Positions 22,801 through 31,500 of a stretch of DNA of 64,000 bases are shown one piece after another. Every line of letters starts with the position of its first letter. The first letter of the stretch is position 1. Origin of the DNA: Fusarium oxysporum f. sp. lycopersici 4287. Its lineage: Eukaryota; Ascomycota; Sordariomycetes; Hypocreales; Nectriaceae. Under the pieces are notes generated by a model. That model searched no databases. It was given only the letters and a program-made list of their open reading frames with translations, and was not told the DNA's origin. The position numbers and the translations under genes are program-made. Location: contig NC_030991.1 in the NCBI RefSeq assembly GCF_000149955.1, positions 3,071,537 to 3,135,536 on the forward strand, read 5' to 3'.

Positions 22801-22908
22801 CTGATTGAATAGTTGGAAGTCTGGGGATTGCTCGGAAATTAAAGTATCTTGATAGTCGTAAGAAAGATTGGCGGGAGGCCCTTGTTGGTTGCCATGGTGT
22901 TGTGGCAT
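19814..22908 (-). CDS. C2H2 zinc-finger transcription factor with DUF7082-like domain
   Basis: Four exons join in frame: 22908-22053, 22000-21864, 21784-20669 and 20590-19814, with introns of 52, 79 and 78 nt. Splicing the first intron creates a perfect inter-finger linker HTRERPYKC. Finger 1 reads CPFCPKWYQYPGEYKRHLKIH and finger 2 CAWRDCTKTFPRKDNQERH plus KKC. A conserved fungal domain follows in exon 3 (KITGDLKSMGENWSEQD, RRIVVFHRTRKGSTL, FHKIIMGFSDPQPVAV, PWNKLESALKTIVKLYG), matching what I know as DUF7082 of developmental regulators. The last exon is acidic (YDDDDWGYAIADGKI). The protein has about 960 residues and presumably acts in the nucleus as a DNA-binding regulator. The N-terminus is Gln/Pro-rich. 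A Copia 3' LTR ends 60 bp upstream of the ATG. The frame is intact throughout. Confidence 0.85.
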
Positions 22909-22967
22909 ACGGTAGTCGTGGACTTGCGATTCAACATCAGCGTGATATAAGAGCCTGTTTGAGTGGT

Positions 22968-23161
22968 TGTTGTTTATATTGCGCAGTAGTGCTGGGTGAA
23001 AATGTATTTTTATGAAACTTGGTTGTTCATTATTGAGCTGAGAGTTATTCTCGGGTTTATATCTCTAGATGATTGTATCTAGGACTTTGAACTTTAAATC
23101 TAGGACTTTCAGACTAACAGTCTGAATCCTGAAGGGAAGGGGATTCCCGGATTTTCCAACA
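22968..23161 (-). repeat. Copia-1 3' LTR
   Basis: 194 bp, the same as the LTR at 27673-27866 by eye. It lies between the Copia coding region and the C2H2 regulator gene, both on the minus strand, so a promoter in this LTR would read toward the regulator's start codon 60 bp away. Confidence 0.95.
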
Positions 23162-23181
23162 CGCCCCCATCCACCTTGTCT

Positions 23182-25905
23182 TCAGGGCACAGAGTCATCG
23201 TGGACTTCAGTACTCCAAATAATACGACCTGCTTCCTCGATCGGACATGCACTGACTCGAATTGCTTCTAGAAAGTGACCGTGGCTGACGGCGTTCAATG
23301 GTTTAGTGAGTCCGTCTGCTACCTGCTCATGTGTGCTGACGTATTGCACATCAATATTCCCGGCTTCAACTTCTTCTCGGATATGGTGCTCGGTTAACGG
23401 AATGTGCTTTGTCCGTTGGTGAAGCTCAGGGTTTCTGCATAGCTTTAGGGAACCCTGGTTGTCGCCGTTCAGTGGGATAGGCATATGTAGCGGAAGGAGC
23501 AGTTCAGAGAAGAGGTTCCTAGTCCAGGCCAATTCTCTGGCACACTGGGAGAGTGCTGTATATTCAGCCTCGGTAGTCGATAGTGCCACTGTTTCGTGCC
23601 GTTTGGCCCTCCATGAGACTGTAGATCCTTCAAGTTGAACAAGCCATCCAAACGTCGATCTTCCCGTAACAGTGTCGCCTTTCCAATCCGAGTCGGCCCA
23701 AGCTGTGATGCTCCAAGCGGATTCAGGATCTTTCTTGACGCCCCCAAGCACCAGGCCGTGGTCTCTTGTCTGCTGTAGATAGCGGAGACCTCTTTTGATC
23801 ATTCGTGAATGTGTTGGTGATGGATTCGACATGTATCTTGAGAGTACCGAGAGTAGGAAAGCTAAATCGGGTCTGGTTTGGGTCATTCCATACATCAGCG
23901 AGCCGGTTTTCGAGCTATAGTCTTCTCGTTCTTCTGGAGAAGCCGAGTCGCCATTGTCTCTTGGTTGCAGTGTCGAGAGTGAATTTCGCTCCATCGGGGT
24001 CTTGACCGGTCGACAATCCTCTAAGCCGAATTTCTTCAGTATTCTGGTAAAATATGCATCCTGGGAAAGGTAGATCAGCCTTGAGTTCCTGTCTCGGGTT
24101 ATTCTTACTCCAAGAAAATGGCTGGCGGGACCGAGATCAGTCATTGTGAAGATCTCTCCCAGGCGGGCTTTGTACCCTTGGATTGCTTCCTTGTTGCTGC
24201 CCATGATGAGGAAGTCATCCACATATGTGATGATGATCACTCCCGTTGTGGGATTGTGATATACGGCCGTGTCAGACGTTACTTGTCGAAAGTCAAGGGA
24301 TTCCAAGGCCTCCTTCAGCTTCTTTTGCCATTGCCGAGGCGCCTGTTTGAGTCCATAGAGGGATTTGATCAGTTTGCAGATCTTCTCGGTTGAGAATCCT
24401 GGCGGACGGTCTTCTGGGTGTTGGTCGAAATACTCTACAAGCCCTTCCGGCATTTCGATGAAGACTTCTTCCTCGAGGTCCCCTTCCAGGAACGCCGTCG
24501 ACACGTCCATCTGCTCAATCTCCCAGTCAAGACAGGCAGCAACGGTGAGGAGGATTCTCCAAGTCGCCGCTTTGGCAACAGAGGCAAAGGTCTGGTTGTA
24601 GTCAAAGCCGAACTGTTGTTCAAAGCCTCTGACCACCAGCCGCGCCTTGAACTTGTCGAGGTTGCCGTCCTCGTTTTTCTTGACCTTGAATACCCATTTG
24701 ACGGTAAGTGGCCTATTGTGAGCTTGGTTGCGGTCCAGCATGCGCCAAGTTCCTTTCGTGAGGAGACTGCGCAGCTCACTGTGTATTGCTCTGAGCCAAT
24801 GCTCCCTTTGCGGACCTTGAAGCGCTTCAGTCATTGTTTTGGGCTCAGTGATCACCTCTTTTCGGGGATCGGGCAGCTTAGCTGATGTCATGGATGTTGT
24901 CGTCTGTCCATGCTGAGGATTATGCACCTCAGCATGCTGAAGATTGTTCACTTCAGACCTTTGTGGCCTTGGAGTCTTTGTCTGCTCCGTGACGGACTGT
25001 GGCCGGCTTGAGATGGGAGCTCCGTTCTTGCGGATTTCCGGCTCAACATCATGCTCAGTTTCGGTCAGGAGTTCTGTCTCCCCAACCTTTTCGTAGAATT
25101 GTACATTTGCAGAACGGACGATCTGATGTCCCTTCCTGCGAGAGGGCACCCAGCAGGTGTAGATCTGTGAACCTTCCATGCATAGGTAGATTCCAGCCTC
25201 TCCTCTTGGGCCAAACTTGTGTGATCTCAATCTTCGTTCCTGCGGTATGTGTATCGTGACTTGTGAGCCGCAGATTCGTTCTCCGGACAGATCCGGCTTG
25301 TTGTCTTGTCCGGGGAAGGCCTCGTTGAGAAAGCTTTCCATGGGAGTGAGGCCATCAATTGCCCTGGTGGCTGTCACGTTTGTCTTGCGCACCATATCTT
25401 CCAGGACCAATGGCCAGAGCTCTATCGGGATTCTTTCCGATTCCATGGTTGCTCTGACTTTGTCAAAGATGATGCGGTTAGAGCGCTCAGCAACTCCGTT
25501 AAATTCAGGAGTATATGGTGTCGTCTTGATGATCTTGACGCCGTGAGTGTACTCGAGGTTTTTGAGAGACGCACCATAGAGCTCAGAGCCGCCATCCATT
25601 TGGATTGCGTACACTCGGATGCCATACTGAGTTCGTATCTTGGAGATGAGCTGGCCTAGAAGTTCCGAAGCCATCCCCTTCCTCGTGAACGTGTAGGCCC
25701 ATCTCATTCTATGCCTGTCATCTGTGGCAATCATTCCCCATCGTTCGCCTCTAATGCCCGGTGGATTGACTTTGAAGGTGTCAACATGAATGAACCCGGC
25801 CCTGGAGGCTCGTTTCCGTTTATTTCGCGGAGTCCATCGTAGGGCCTTTGCGATGTCCGCAGGCGAGGCAGTAATTGAAAGGCTGATGGTCGTGGTGGCC
25901 GTCAC
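23182..25905 (-). CDS. Copia-1 pol: integrase, reverse transcriptase, RNase H
   Basis: 907-residue frame. The real entry is about residue 17 (DIAKALRW), continuing the gag frame after a one-base shift near 25857. Integrase core: HVDTFKVNPPG and IATDDRHR, then QMDGGSELYG and PYTPEFNGVAERSNR (the D,D,E acidic residues). RT: LTVKWVFKVKKNEDG, KARLVVRGFEQQFGFDY, QMDVSTAFLEGDLEEEVF and catalytic TYVDDFLIMG. RNase H: WADSDWKGD, VALSTTEAEYTALSQ and STHEQVADGLTKPL. All catalytic motifs are present, so apart from the gag/pol shift the copy looks competent. It makes cDNA and inserts it. The stop is 20 bp before the 3' LTR. Confidence 0.95.
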   Translation of the reverse strand: MTATTTISLSITASPADIAKALRWTPRNKRKRASRAGFIHVDTFKVNPPGIRGERWGMIATDDRHRMRWAYTFTRKGMASELLGQLISKIRTQYGIRVYAIQMDGGSELYGASLKNLEYTHGVKIIKTTPYTPEFNGVAERSNRIIFDKVRATMESERIPIELWPLVLEDMVRKTNVTATRAIDGLTPMESFLNEAFPGQDNKPDLSGERICGSQVTIHIPQERRLRSHKFGPRGEAGIYLCMEGSQIYTCWVPSRRKGHQIVRSANVQFYEKVGETELLTETEHDVEPEIRKNGAPISSRPQSVTEQTKTPRPQRSEVNNLQHAEVHNPQHGQTTTSMTSAKLPDPRKEVITEPKTMTEALQGPQREHWLRAIHSELRSLLTKGTWRMLDRNQAHNRPLTVKWVFKVKKNEDGNLDKFKARLVVRGFEQQFGFDYNQTFASVAKAATWRILLTVAACLDWEIEQMDVSTAFLEGDLEEEVFIEMPEGLVEYFDQHPEDRPPGFSTEKICKLIKSLYGLKQAPRQWQKKLKEALESLDFRQVTSDTAVYHNPTTGVIIITYVDDFLIMGSNKEAIQGYKARLGEIFTMTDLGPASHFLGVRITRDRNSRLIYLSQDAYFTRILKKFGLEDCRPVKTPMERNSLSTLQPRDNGDSASPEEREDYSSKTGSLMYGMTQTRPDLAFLLSVLSRYMSNPSPTHSRMIKRGLRYLQQTRDHGLVLGGVKKDPESAWSITAWADSDWKGDTVTGRSTFGWLVQLEGSTVSWRAKRHETVALSTTEAEYTALSQCARELAWTRNLFSELLLPLHMPIPLNGDNQGSLKLCRNPELHQRTKHIPLTEHHIREEVEAGNIDVQYVSTHEQVADGLTKPLNAVSHGHFLEAIRVSACPIEEAGRIIWSTEVHDDSVP

Positions 25906-27598
25906 AGTACATTCCTCTGGTCATTTTGGCAGTCTGTGACACCTGATATGCGTTAACATGGCCGAGTCTTCGGTGCCAAAGGTCGACATTCAGGCATTGG
26001 TTTGATGAAGCAGTGTGATGATTGCATGGTTCTGGCTGGAGTTCCGAGACGGCCTGGTTTGAAACAGTAGTCTTTCCGACCTCAGTGTTCACGTACAGAC
26101 CGTCCCTTCCTATGCGGAGGAGACCAAAGACATCTCCTGTTGGGTCGTACATGTCGTTCCCGTCTATCCAGCCGCCGTTCTTGTATAGCCTGAGTCCTGA
26201 CATGACATTTACCGGAAACTCAGGGATGAACAGCGTGTCTTTGAGGTTAATTGTGACCTGCTCACCCCATTTGTTTATGAAGCAAATTTTGACTGTCCCC
26301 TTACCGAATGGGTACACCTTCCCACCGCCCGTAACGAGGACCGTTCGGGTTGCAGGCTGCAGTTCTGTGAATAGGCTTTGGTCGTTGCAGATGTGGACTG
26401 ATGAACCTGTGTCGAACAGCCATTCTGCGGTTGAAGAGATGTTATCAAGGGAGACTTTACACGTCTCTGTATTGTCCATAGGTAGCTCGTCTGAGACGCT
26501 GTCTTCAAGAATCAGAAAAGATCGCTCAACTGTCATGTGATTTGATTCCTTGATATGGAGATTCTTGGTGCTGTCGCGTTGAAGATCATGCTCCATGAGT
26601 TCCTTGGCGAGACGGACTGCCCAGTCGGGTCGCTTATCCTTATGGGCGAACCAACAATCATTTTCATGATGTCCTCTCTTCTTGCAGTTCGTGCAGGTAT
26701 GTTCCTTGTTCTTGCCGACTCGATGATTGGTTTCCTGGCTAGACTTGTTCGCGGCTCGCTGGTTCTTTGAAGATCCTCTCCTCCGGCCACTTGCCTCTTG
26801 CTTTCTTGCGGCCGGGCCCTTCCTTCCAGTCTTTTTACTGTGAGCCCAGTACGTGGAGGCAGTACCATGACTGTCATCATCATCTGATGACCTGTTTTCA
26901 TCAATGAGATCTTGCTGCATTGATCGTAGTGTTGGCGGATGCTCCGAGCGTAGGAGAGCGCGCTGTCTGGCAGTCCAGTCAGGGTACTCGTTCTCGCAGG
27001 CAGTCAGATAAACAACCTTTTTGAGGGTATCTGAGATTGGTTCTTTCTGCTCGAGGAGAAGTTTGACGAGTCGTTCAAAGTCGACATTAAATTGTGGAAT
27101 TGTCTCGTAAGAGCTTGTTTTGATCCGGATGAACTGGTAAAGTGTTGTCTGCAGAAGAACTGGGCCCGTGCCAATACAATAGGCCTGGAGAAGGTTGAAC
27201 ATCTCCTGGGGATTCTCAATCCCGACTAGTTGACTGAGTGCTTCTCCAGTGCAGTTACCTCGGATGGAGACGGCAGCTTTTGCCGCCCTGATCTTTTGAT
27301 CCATAGTCTGCTGTTCCTCGGGAGGGTAATCACCAAAGACAGCATCTTCGAGGCCATTGATCCGAAGAATGGCCTTCTGAGCTGGGCAATATTGCTCCCA
27401 ATTGGAGGGGCCGCCTAGCTTGAGCTCTTGCGGAAGGAAAAGAGTATTCTTTTCAGAGATGACCGTGGTACTGTCATACATTGAGGATGGTGTGTGGTCT
27501 TGACCTGAAGCACCAGGTTGCGACGATTCGGATGCAGGCGATACTCTGATTGTGTTGCGAGTTCGCATGGTGGAAGGTGGGGCTCGTCGTGACGTCAT
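25820..27598 (-). CDS. Copia-1 gag and protease
   Basis: 592 residues starting 74 bp inside the 5' LTR. Order: retrotransposon gag/UBN2-type region (about 60-240), zinc knuckle CTNCKKRGHHENDC (CX2CX4HX4C), aspartic protease WLFDTGSSVH with the DTG triad, and GAG-pre-integrase LWHRRLGHVNAYQ. The frame then stops 15 residues after it should pass into integrase. The pol frame begins about 25857 in the +1 frame (TGC-G-GAC). Gag forms the particle and the protease cuts the polyprotein. Related elements usually have one continuous frame, so the shift is either one inserted G or a programmed event. Confidence 0.95.
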   Translation of the reverse strand: MTSRRAPPSTMRTRNTIRVSPASESSQPGASGQDHTPSSMYDSTTVISEKNTLFLPQELKLGGPSNWEQYCPAQKAILRINGLEDAVFGDYPPEEQQTMDQKIRAAKAAVSIRGNCTGEALSQLVGIENPQEMFNLLQAYCIGTGPVLLQTTLYQFIRIKTSSYETIPQFNVDFERLVKLLLEQKEPISDTLKKVVYLTACENEYPDWTARQRALLRSEHPPTLRSMQQDLIDENRSSDDDDSHGTASTYWAHSKKTGRKGPAARKQEASGRRRGSSKNQRAANKSSQETNHRVGKNKEHTCTNCKKRGHHENDCWFAHKDKRPDWAVRLAKELMEHDLQRDSTKNLHIKESNHMTVERSFLILEDSVSDELPMDNTETCKVSLDNISSTAEWLFDTGSSVHICNDQSLFTELQPATRTVLVTGGGKVYPFGKGTVKICFINKWGEQVTINLKDTLFIPEFPVNVMSGLRLYKNGGWIDGNDMYDPTGDVFGLLRIGRDGLYVNTEVGKTTVSNQAVSELQPEPCNHHTASSNQCLNVDLWHRRLGHVNAYQVSQTAKMTRGMYCDGHHDHQPFNYCLACGHRKGPTMDSAK

Positions 27599-27660
27599 CT
27601 TGAGTTGAAGTTAAAGTTTGGTTCTTTGATTCAGAAGAGAAACCCGGTGTTTGCTAACCC

Positions 27661-27672
27661 GGGCTCATAACC
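27661..27672 (-). other. Primer binding site matching initiator tRNA-Met anticodon arm
   Basis: The 12 bases directly inside the 5' LTR read GGTTATGAGCCC on the minus strand. Their complement GGGCTCATAACC is the anticodon stem-loop sequence of eukaryotic initiator tRNA-Met (CAU anticodon). In copia-type elements a cleaved tRNA half primes minus-strand DNA, and this site fits that scheme. Confidence 0.8.
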
Positions 27673-27866
27673 TGTTGTTTATATTGCGCAGTAGTGCTGG
27701 GTGAAAATGTATTTTTATGAAACTTGGTTGTTCATTATTGAGCTGAGAGTTATTCTCGGGTTTATATCTCTAGATGATTGTATCTAGGACTTTGAACTTT
27801 AAATCTAGGACTTTCAGACTAACAGTCTGAATCCTGAAGGGAAGGGGATTCCCGGATTTTCCAACA
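27673..27866 (-). repeat. Copia-1 5' LTR
   Basis: 194 bp, the same as 22968-23161. It holds the presumed promoter for the gag-pol transcript running leftward. The TATA-like candidates within it are too generic to name one. Confidence 0.95.
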
Positions 27867-29406
27867 GATCATCCAACAGGGCATGTGACAACCAGTTGAC
27901 TTTCGGCCTTGACGCGCTCGAGCCTTTAGTGAGGCCCGATAGCATCGGTAGTTTCCGATCGATTTTGACTCATCGGATAACTTTATGGATAATTGGGCGG
28001 CGAAACCATGCTACATCATAACAACCAAATCGCGATCTGGTGGAGGCTTCAGGTGTGGGGATGTGACCATAGGCTATCGAACAATATTGTCAGTATGTAC
28101 TCGACTGGGGCCTTCTTAATCTGGCACCAACTGACCGATTCCCAAGCCAAACTGGGGATCCAAGCCACTGTGAGCCCCCAGCCGTTGTTAACTTGGCGTT
28201 ATCAGTTCCACTTCTCGTCAATTGGGCTGGTTCGTCCGCCCATGGTAGTCCTTCCTCTTGAGCACTTCTGACCGGTTAGCATGCATTGATGTAGATGTGT
28301 GGATGGCCATCGAATGTGTGAACGAGATGAATTGGGGCGGAGTGTGACGGTCGAAAGGTCCTGGGAATCAAGTTACACTCCAGGTTGCCGACAGACTCAT
28401 TCCCCTCGACCAATATCCACCTTCAACAACAGCGCCTCGGGCTAGGCAGACTAAGAGAGCTTTCCAAGGCAAGCCATCCCCTCCTTTGTTTCTCGTTCAT
28501 CTCTATCCTTAGATTCAAAGGAGGTGTGGAGAGGTTCGGCGAGATGTGAATTTGTCGGCAATCGAAGAGATGGATGACAGTATAAAGTTGCGGGACTGCA
28601 GTACTTAAGTAAAGGATAATGACCTTTGTTTAAGGACATGAAGATAGCCCCGAGATTTTGGAAAGGTTCATCGGAGCAGCAGTCTCACCAAGCTAGCGCT
28701 AGAGTGACCTGGTGAAGTTCGCGGAGTCACGGTGCCTTTGCGGTCAATGTCTGACAAGTTCAATGCTTGCAGGCCAGTCTTGTGATCCCGGCAGCAGTGA
28801 TATCGAACATCTTGGTTCTCAAGCGGTGCTTGATGCCTCGGTTGTGGACTCCGTAGTTGTGTTCATGTCTTTCGCACATGTTGAAGGCCGCTCGAGTTCA
28901 CTAATAGTTGGTGCCACCTTCAGACCCTTTGTGAGATGTAGATCAAAGTTCCGTGTCCCATTTTCTTTTCGTCATGGGAGTGTCACATGGCTGGGCGGTC
29001 GATTTGGCCGTCCATGTCGTTGTTCAGGGCCTGGGCGGTCTCAGTATTTTCAAGACCCGAAGCTGAGACGCGTTATGACGACCCCCTGATCTGGGATGAA
29101 AACGTGAAGAGTGATGAATCGATTGCGGCACTCTTCACAAGCATTACTATGCATTAGGCCTTGTGACGCCACGATAAGATTCAATATTTTGGTCGACTTC
29201 AAGTGGGGTCAGTGGTGCATGTCCCCACTGCAATTTGGTTGTTTGCCGTTGTACCATGCACAAGACCCACCAGCCTGCCTGAGGATTCATTGACGCCCTT
29301 ACTTGACTTCATTTCCAGCAACAACACAGGAGAGACATCAGCAGCATCAACATCAATCTCAAACTTTAGTCTGGATATCTTTCCCTACCTTCTTCACAGA
29401 TCCACC
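27867..29406. other. No recognisable gene
   Basis: Flank of Copia-1 followed by the promoter region of the gene at 29407. Frames 27993-28271 and 28712-29089 (+) carry no known motif. No second target duplication for Copia-1 is seen here. Confidence 0.4.
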
Positions 29407-30116
29407 ATGGCTACTATTGACCCTGCCGTTCCACAATACCACCGGGCTCGTATTGCCCAATATGTTTTGAAGCGTATGCGTCAGAAGTCCCCAGAAAGTA
29501 CCCTCACCGCCAAGAACCTCCTGGCGATTGTTGAGAAACCACCTTTGCCACTGACAGTGGAGATAACATTTCCTCGCATCACCTTTTGCTGCGGCTGCAT
29601 GTGTAAGCCAATTCCCCGTACTTCTCTTGCCAGCTAATAACTTTCACTACAGGCGGATCCTATGGGATAGACTGCCCTTGCCGCGGCGAGGGTTGCCGTT
29701 TAGGAATGAGAGTCCATATTGACATGGAAAAGAACCATTGGAAGCGCGACTTAACGCCGCCACAATATGCTCCCTCCCCACCTGTGACCTTGACGGAGGG
29801 CCAAATCATCAAGGTCGTTCCACACAACTTCAAGGCTCACCTCAACGCTATCCTTGAACCATTCTTACGCGCCGCGATCTGTGCCTACAATGAGAAATAT
29901 GCTAAGTGGGCCTATGGCCACATTCTCAACCCTGACTCTCGTGAGCTCGATTATCGCTTCAGAACTCTAGAGGATCAGCTTGAAGCAACTACAACTCAGA
30001 TTTTCAACAGAATCTTAGACGATGTAGGCGGGCTTGAGGTGCTTGATAGGAACAGCACAGACTTCAGGGAGAAAATCATGATGGGCTCGATCACTGCTTT
30101 CACGAGAAGAGCATAA
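29407..30116 (+). CDS. Small Cys-rich protein, function unknown
   Basis: Two exons, 29407-29602 and 29653-30116, split by a 50-nt intron (GTAAGC..CTACAG). The join restores a cysteine codon and gives 219 residues starting MATIDPAVPQYHRARIAQYV. The intron falls inside a cysteine cluster, CCGCMCGSYGIDCPCRGEGC, seven cysteines in 20 residues, which suggests metal binding. The C-terminal half (about 110-215) looks helical: LNAILEPFLRAAICAYNEKYA and LEDQLEATTTQIFNRILDD. There is no signal peptide or membrane segment. The ATG context is CACCATGG, a good match to fungal starts. I recognise no family. The intact frame across the splice supports a real gene. Confidence 0.75.
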
Positions 30117-30484
30117 GAAGGGAGACGGGGATGGTAATCAACACGAGAGCCTTCTCGGTCCGGGGAATGCTATTGTAATTTTCATAACAGTCTATATCCC
30201 TATCATTCTAAACCACAAATCTCGAATTCTGACTACTACAAGTTTCAATTTTCCGTGATCATTCTATCCTGGCACTTTTAGTCATGTAGGTGTCCATACT
30301 GGCTGGCCTGGGCCCTGGGTCGTAGAGGGTGAGCTGAATATAGTATTTTCGGATATGTAGTGTTGCCGTAGTGTTCGAGATTATTCCCAATATCGAGATA
30401 ATCATACTCGTAACTCTGGGCTCCGGTAAGGCACAAGATAAGGCCGCTAGGCTATTAAAAACCCCTACGCGGACGGTTCATCGA
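30117..30484. other. No recognisable gene
   Basis: 3' flank of the Cys-rich gene, with no domain or repeat seen. Confidence 0.4.
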
Positions 30485-31010
30485 GGAGACGCATATCGAA
30501 GAAGGAGCAGAACTCTGACTTGGAGTCTTCGACAACTGCGGTGAAGAGTTCATCCTCTACCATGGCGATCTCAAAAACCTGCTCATGTTTAGGGTAAAAA
30601 AGATCTTGTCGACCGGGCCAGTAGACTCATAGTAGGTCCTTGCATTTCCTCATGCCAACGGGCCAGTAGAGTTGTCTCTTTTGCAACTCGACCTAAATCG
30701 TACTTGTAATCGACCATACGTAGACGAACGTATTGGCCGCGGAGCCGTTCCAGATGATCGTGTTGTGGTTGACGTTGTACCCGTCCGCGAGGAGGAAACA
30801 AAGAAACAAAAGCGTCCTCTGCGTGGAGGATACCTTAGAATTTGACCAGGTCTTGCATTAGCAAGTTAGAAATGATCTCGTAGTTGTTGACGATCTCGGG
30901 CAATGTGGTTCCGCTGACCGTCAGGTAGTTACTTTATGTCTCGTCCCTCCGCCTAGCTCCCAAAAAGCTAGCTCACCTTAGGTTCACTCTGTTGATTCAA
31001 GCTCTCGGAT
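30485..31010 (-). pseudogene. Duplicated unknown coding fragment, copy B
   Basis: Partner of the fragment at 6410-6935, in the same orientation. The minus strand encodes EIVNNYEIISNL, YNVNHNTIIWNGSAANTFVY, RQLYWPVGMR and FEIAMVEDELFTAVVEDSKS in shifting frames with several stops. Just upstream (30918-30990) an intron-like GTGAGC..GGTCAG stretch separates VNL from SGTTLPEIV, suggesting that the source gene had introns and was copied as genomic DNA. The two copies carry different lesions, so each decayed independently. Function unknown. Confidence 0.55.
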
Positions 31011-31500
31011 AGCAAAGGGAACATGGCGTCTCAGGCTGGGAGCGCATTGCCGAATACCCATGACATTGGATGCCTCAAAGCTTGTCATGATCTTTCTGGA
31101 TCTTGCCAGCGTGTTTAATACAAAGATGACTGTAATTACCCTATTGCCACAAGGCTGGTGAGACGGCGACAAGATGTCTCAACCTATAACTTCTACAAAT
31201 AATCCAATAAGTGAGGCCCAGGAACAAATTATTCCTGACCTTGTGCCATGCTTGGTGTGCCATCAAGTTTGCTAAACATTGTAATGAAGATAGGTTGGTG
31301 CGTAATTGATATGCTGACTAACCCGGTATTGCTGTACCGGGGCGAGTCTATTTTGAATGAAGTAATAGATTGCTACGACGCAACCCTCACAGCATGTCAT
31401 CTAACTCATATCGCAGAAAAACTCAGTGGTATAGTATATAAATATCATATCACTTTGGTTTTACAAACACAGGAATAGAATGCTTGACAGGCACCGGGAT
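31011..31500. other. No recognisable gene
   Basis: A short minus frame (30984-31172) may belong to the 5' part of the duplicated fragment. Otherwise nothing is recognised. Confidence 0.35.

Larger units (their letters stand above)
22968..27866 (-). mobile_element. Copia-1: full-length Ty1/copia retrotransposon
   Basis: 4899 bp between two 194-bp LTRs that I read as identical (22968-23161 and 27673-27866; TGTTGG..AACAACA on the minus strand). It carries, in order, a tRNA-derived primer site, gag, protease, integrase, RT and RNase H, the Ty1/copia order. A purine tract (GGTGGATGGGGGCG, minus strand) abuts the 3' LTR. Identical LTRs mean a recent insertion. The flanks do not match (GTGGT left, GATCA right), so the usual 5-bp duplication is absent. 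The element shares its family with the solo LTR at 17247. Confidence 0.95.

Noticed and set aside
24418..24885. + strand ORFs inside Copia-1 (also 25217-25659 and 26022-26540)
   Set aside because: Antisense shadows of the conserved pol and gag coding sequence.
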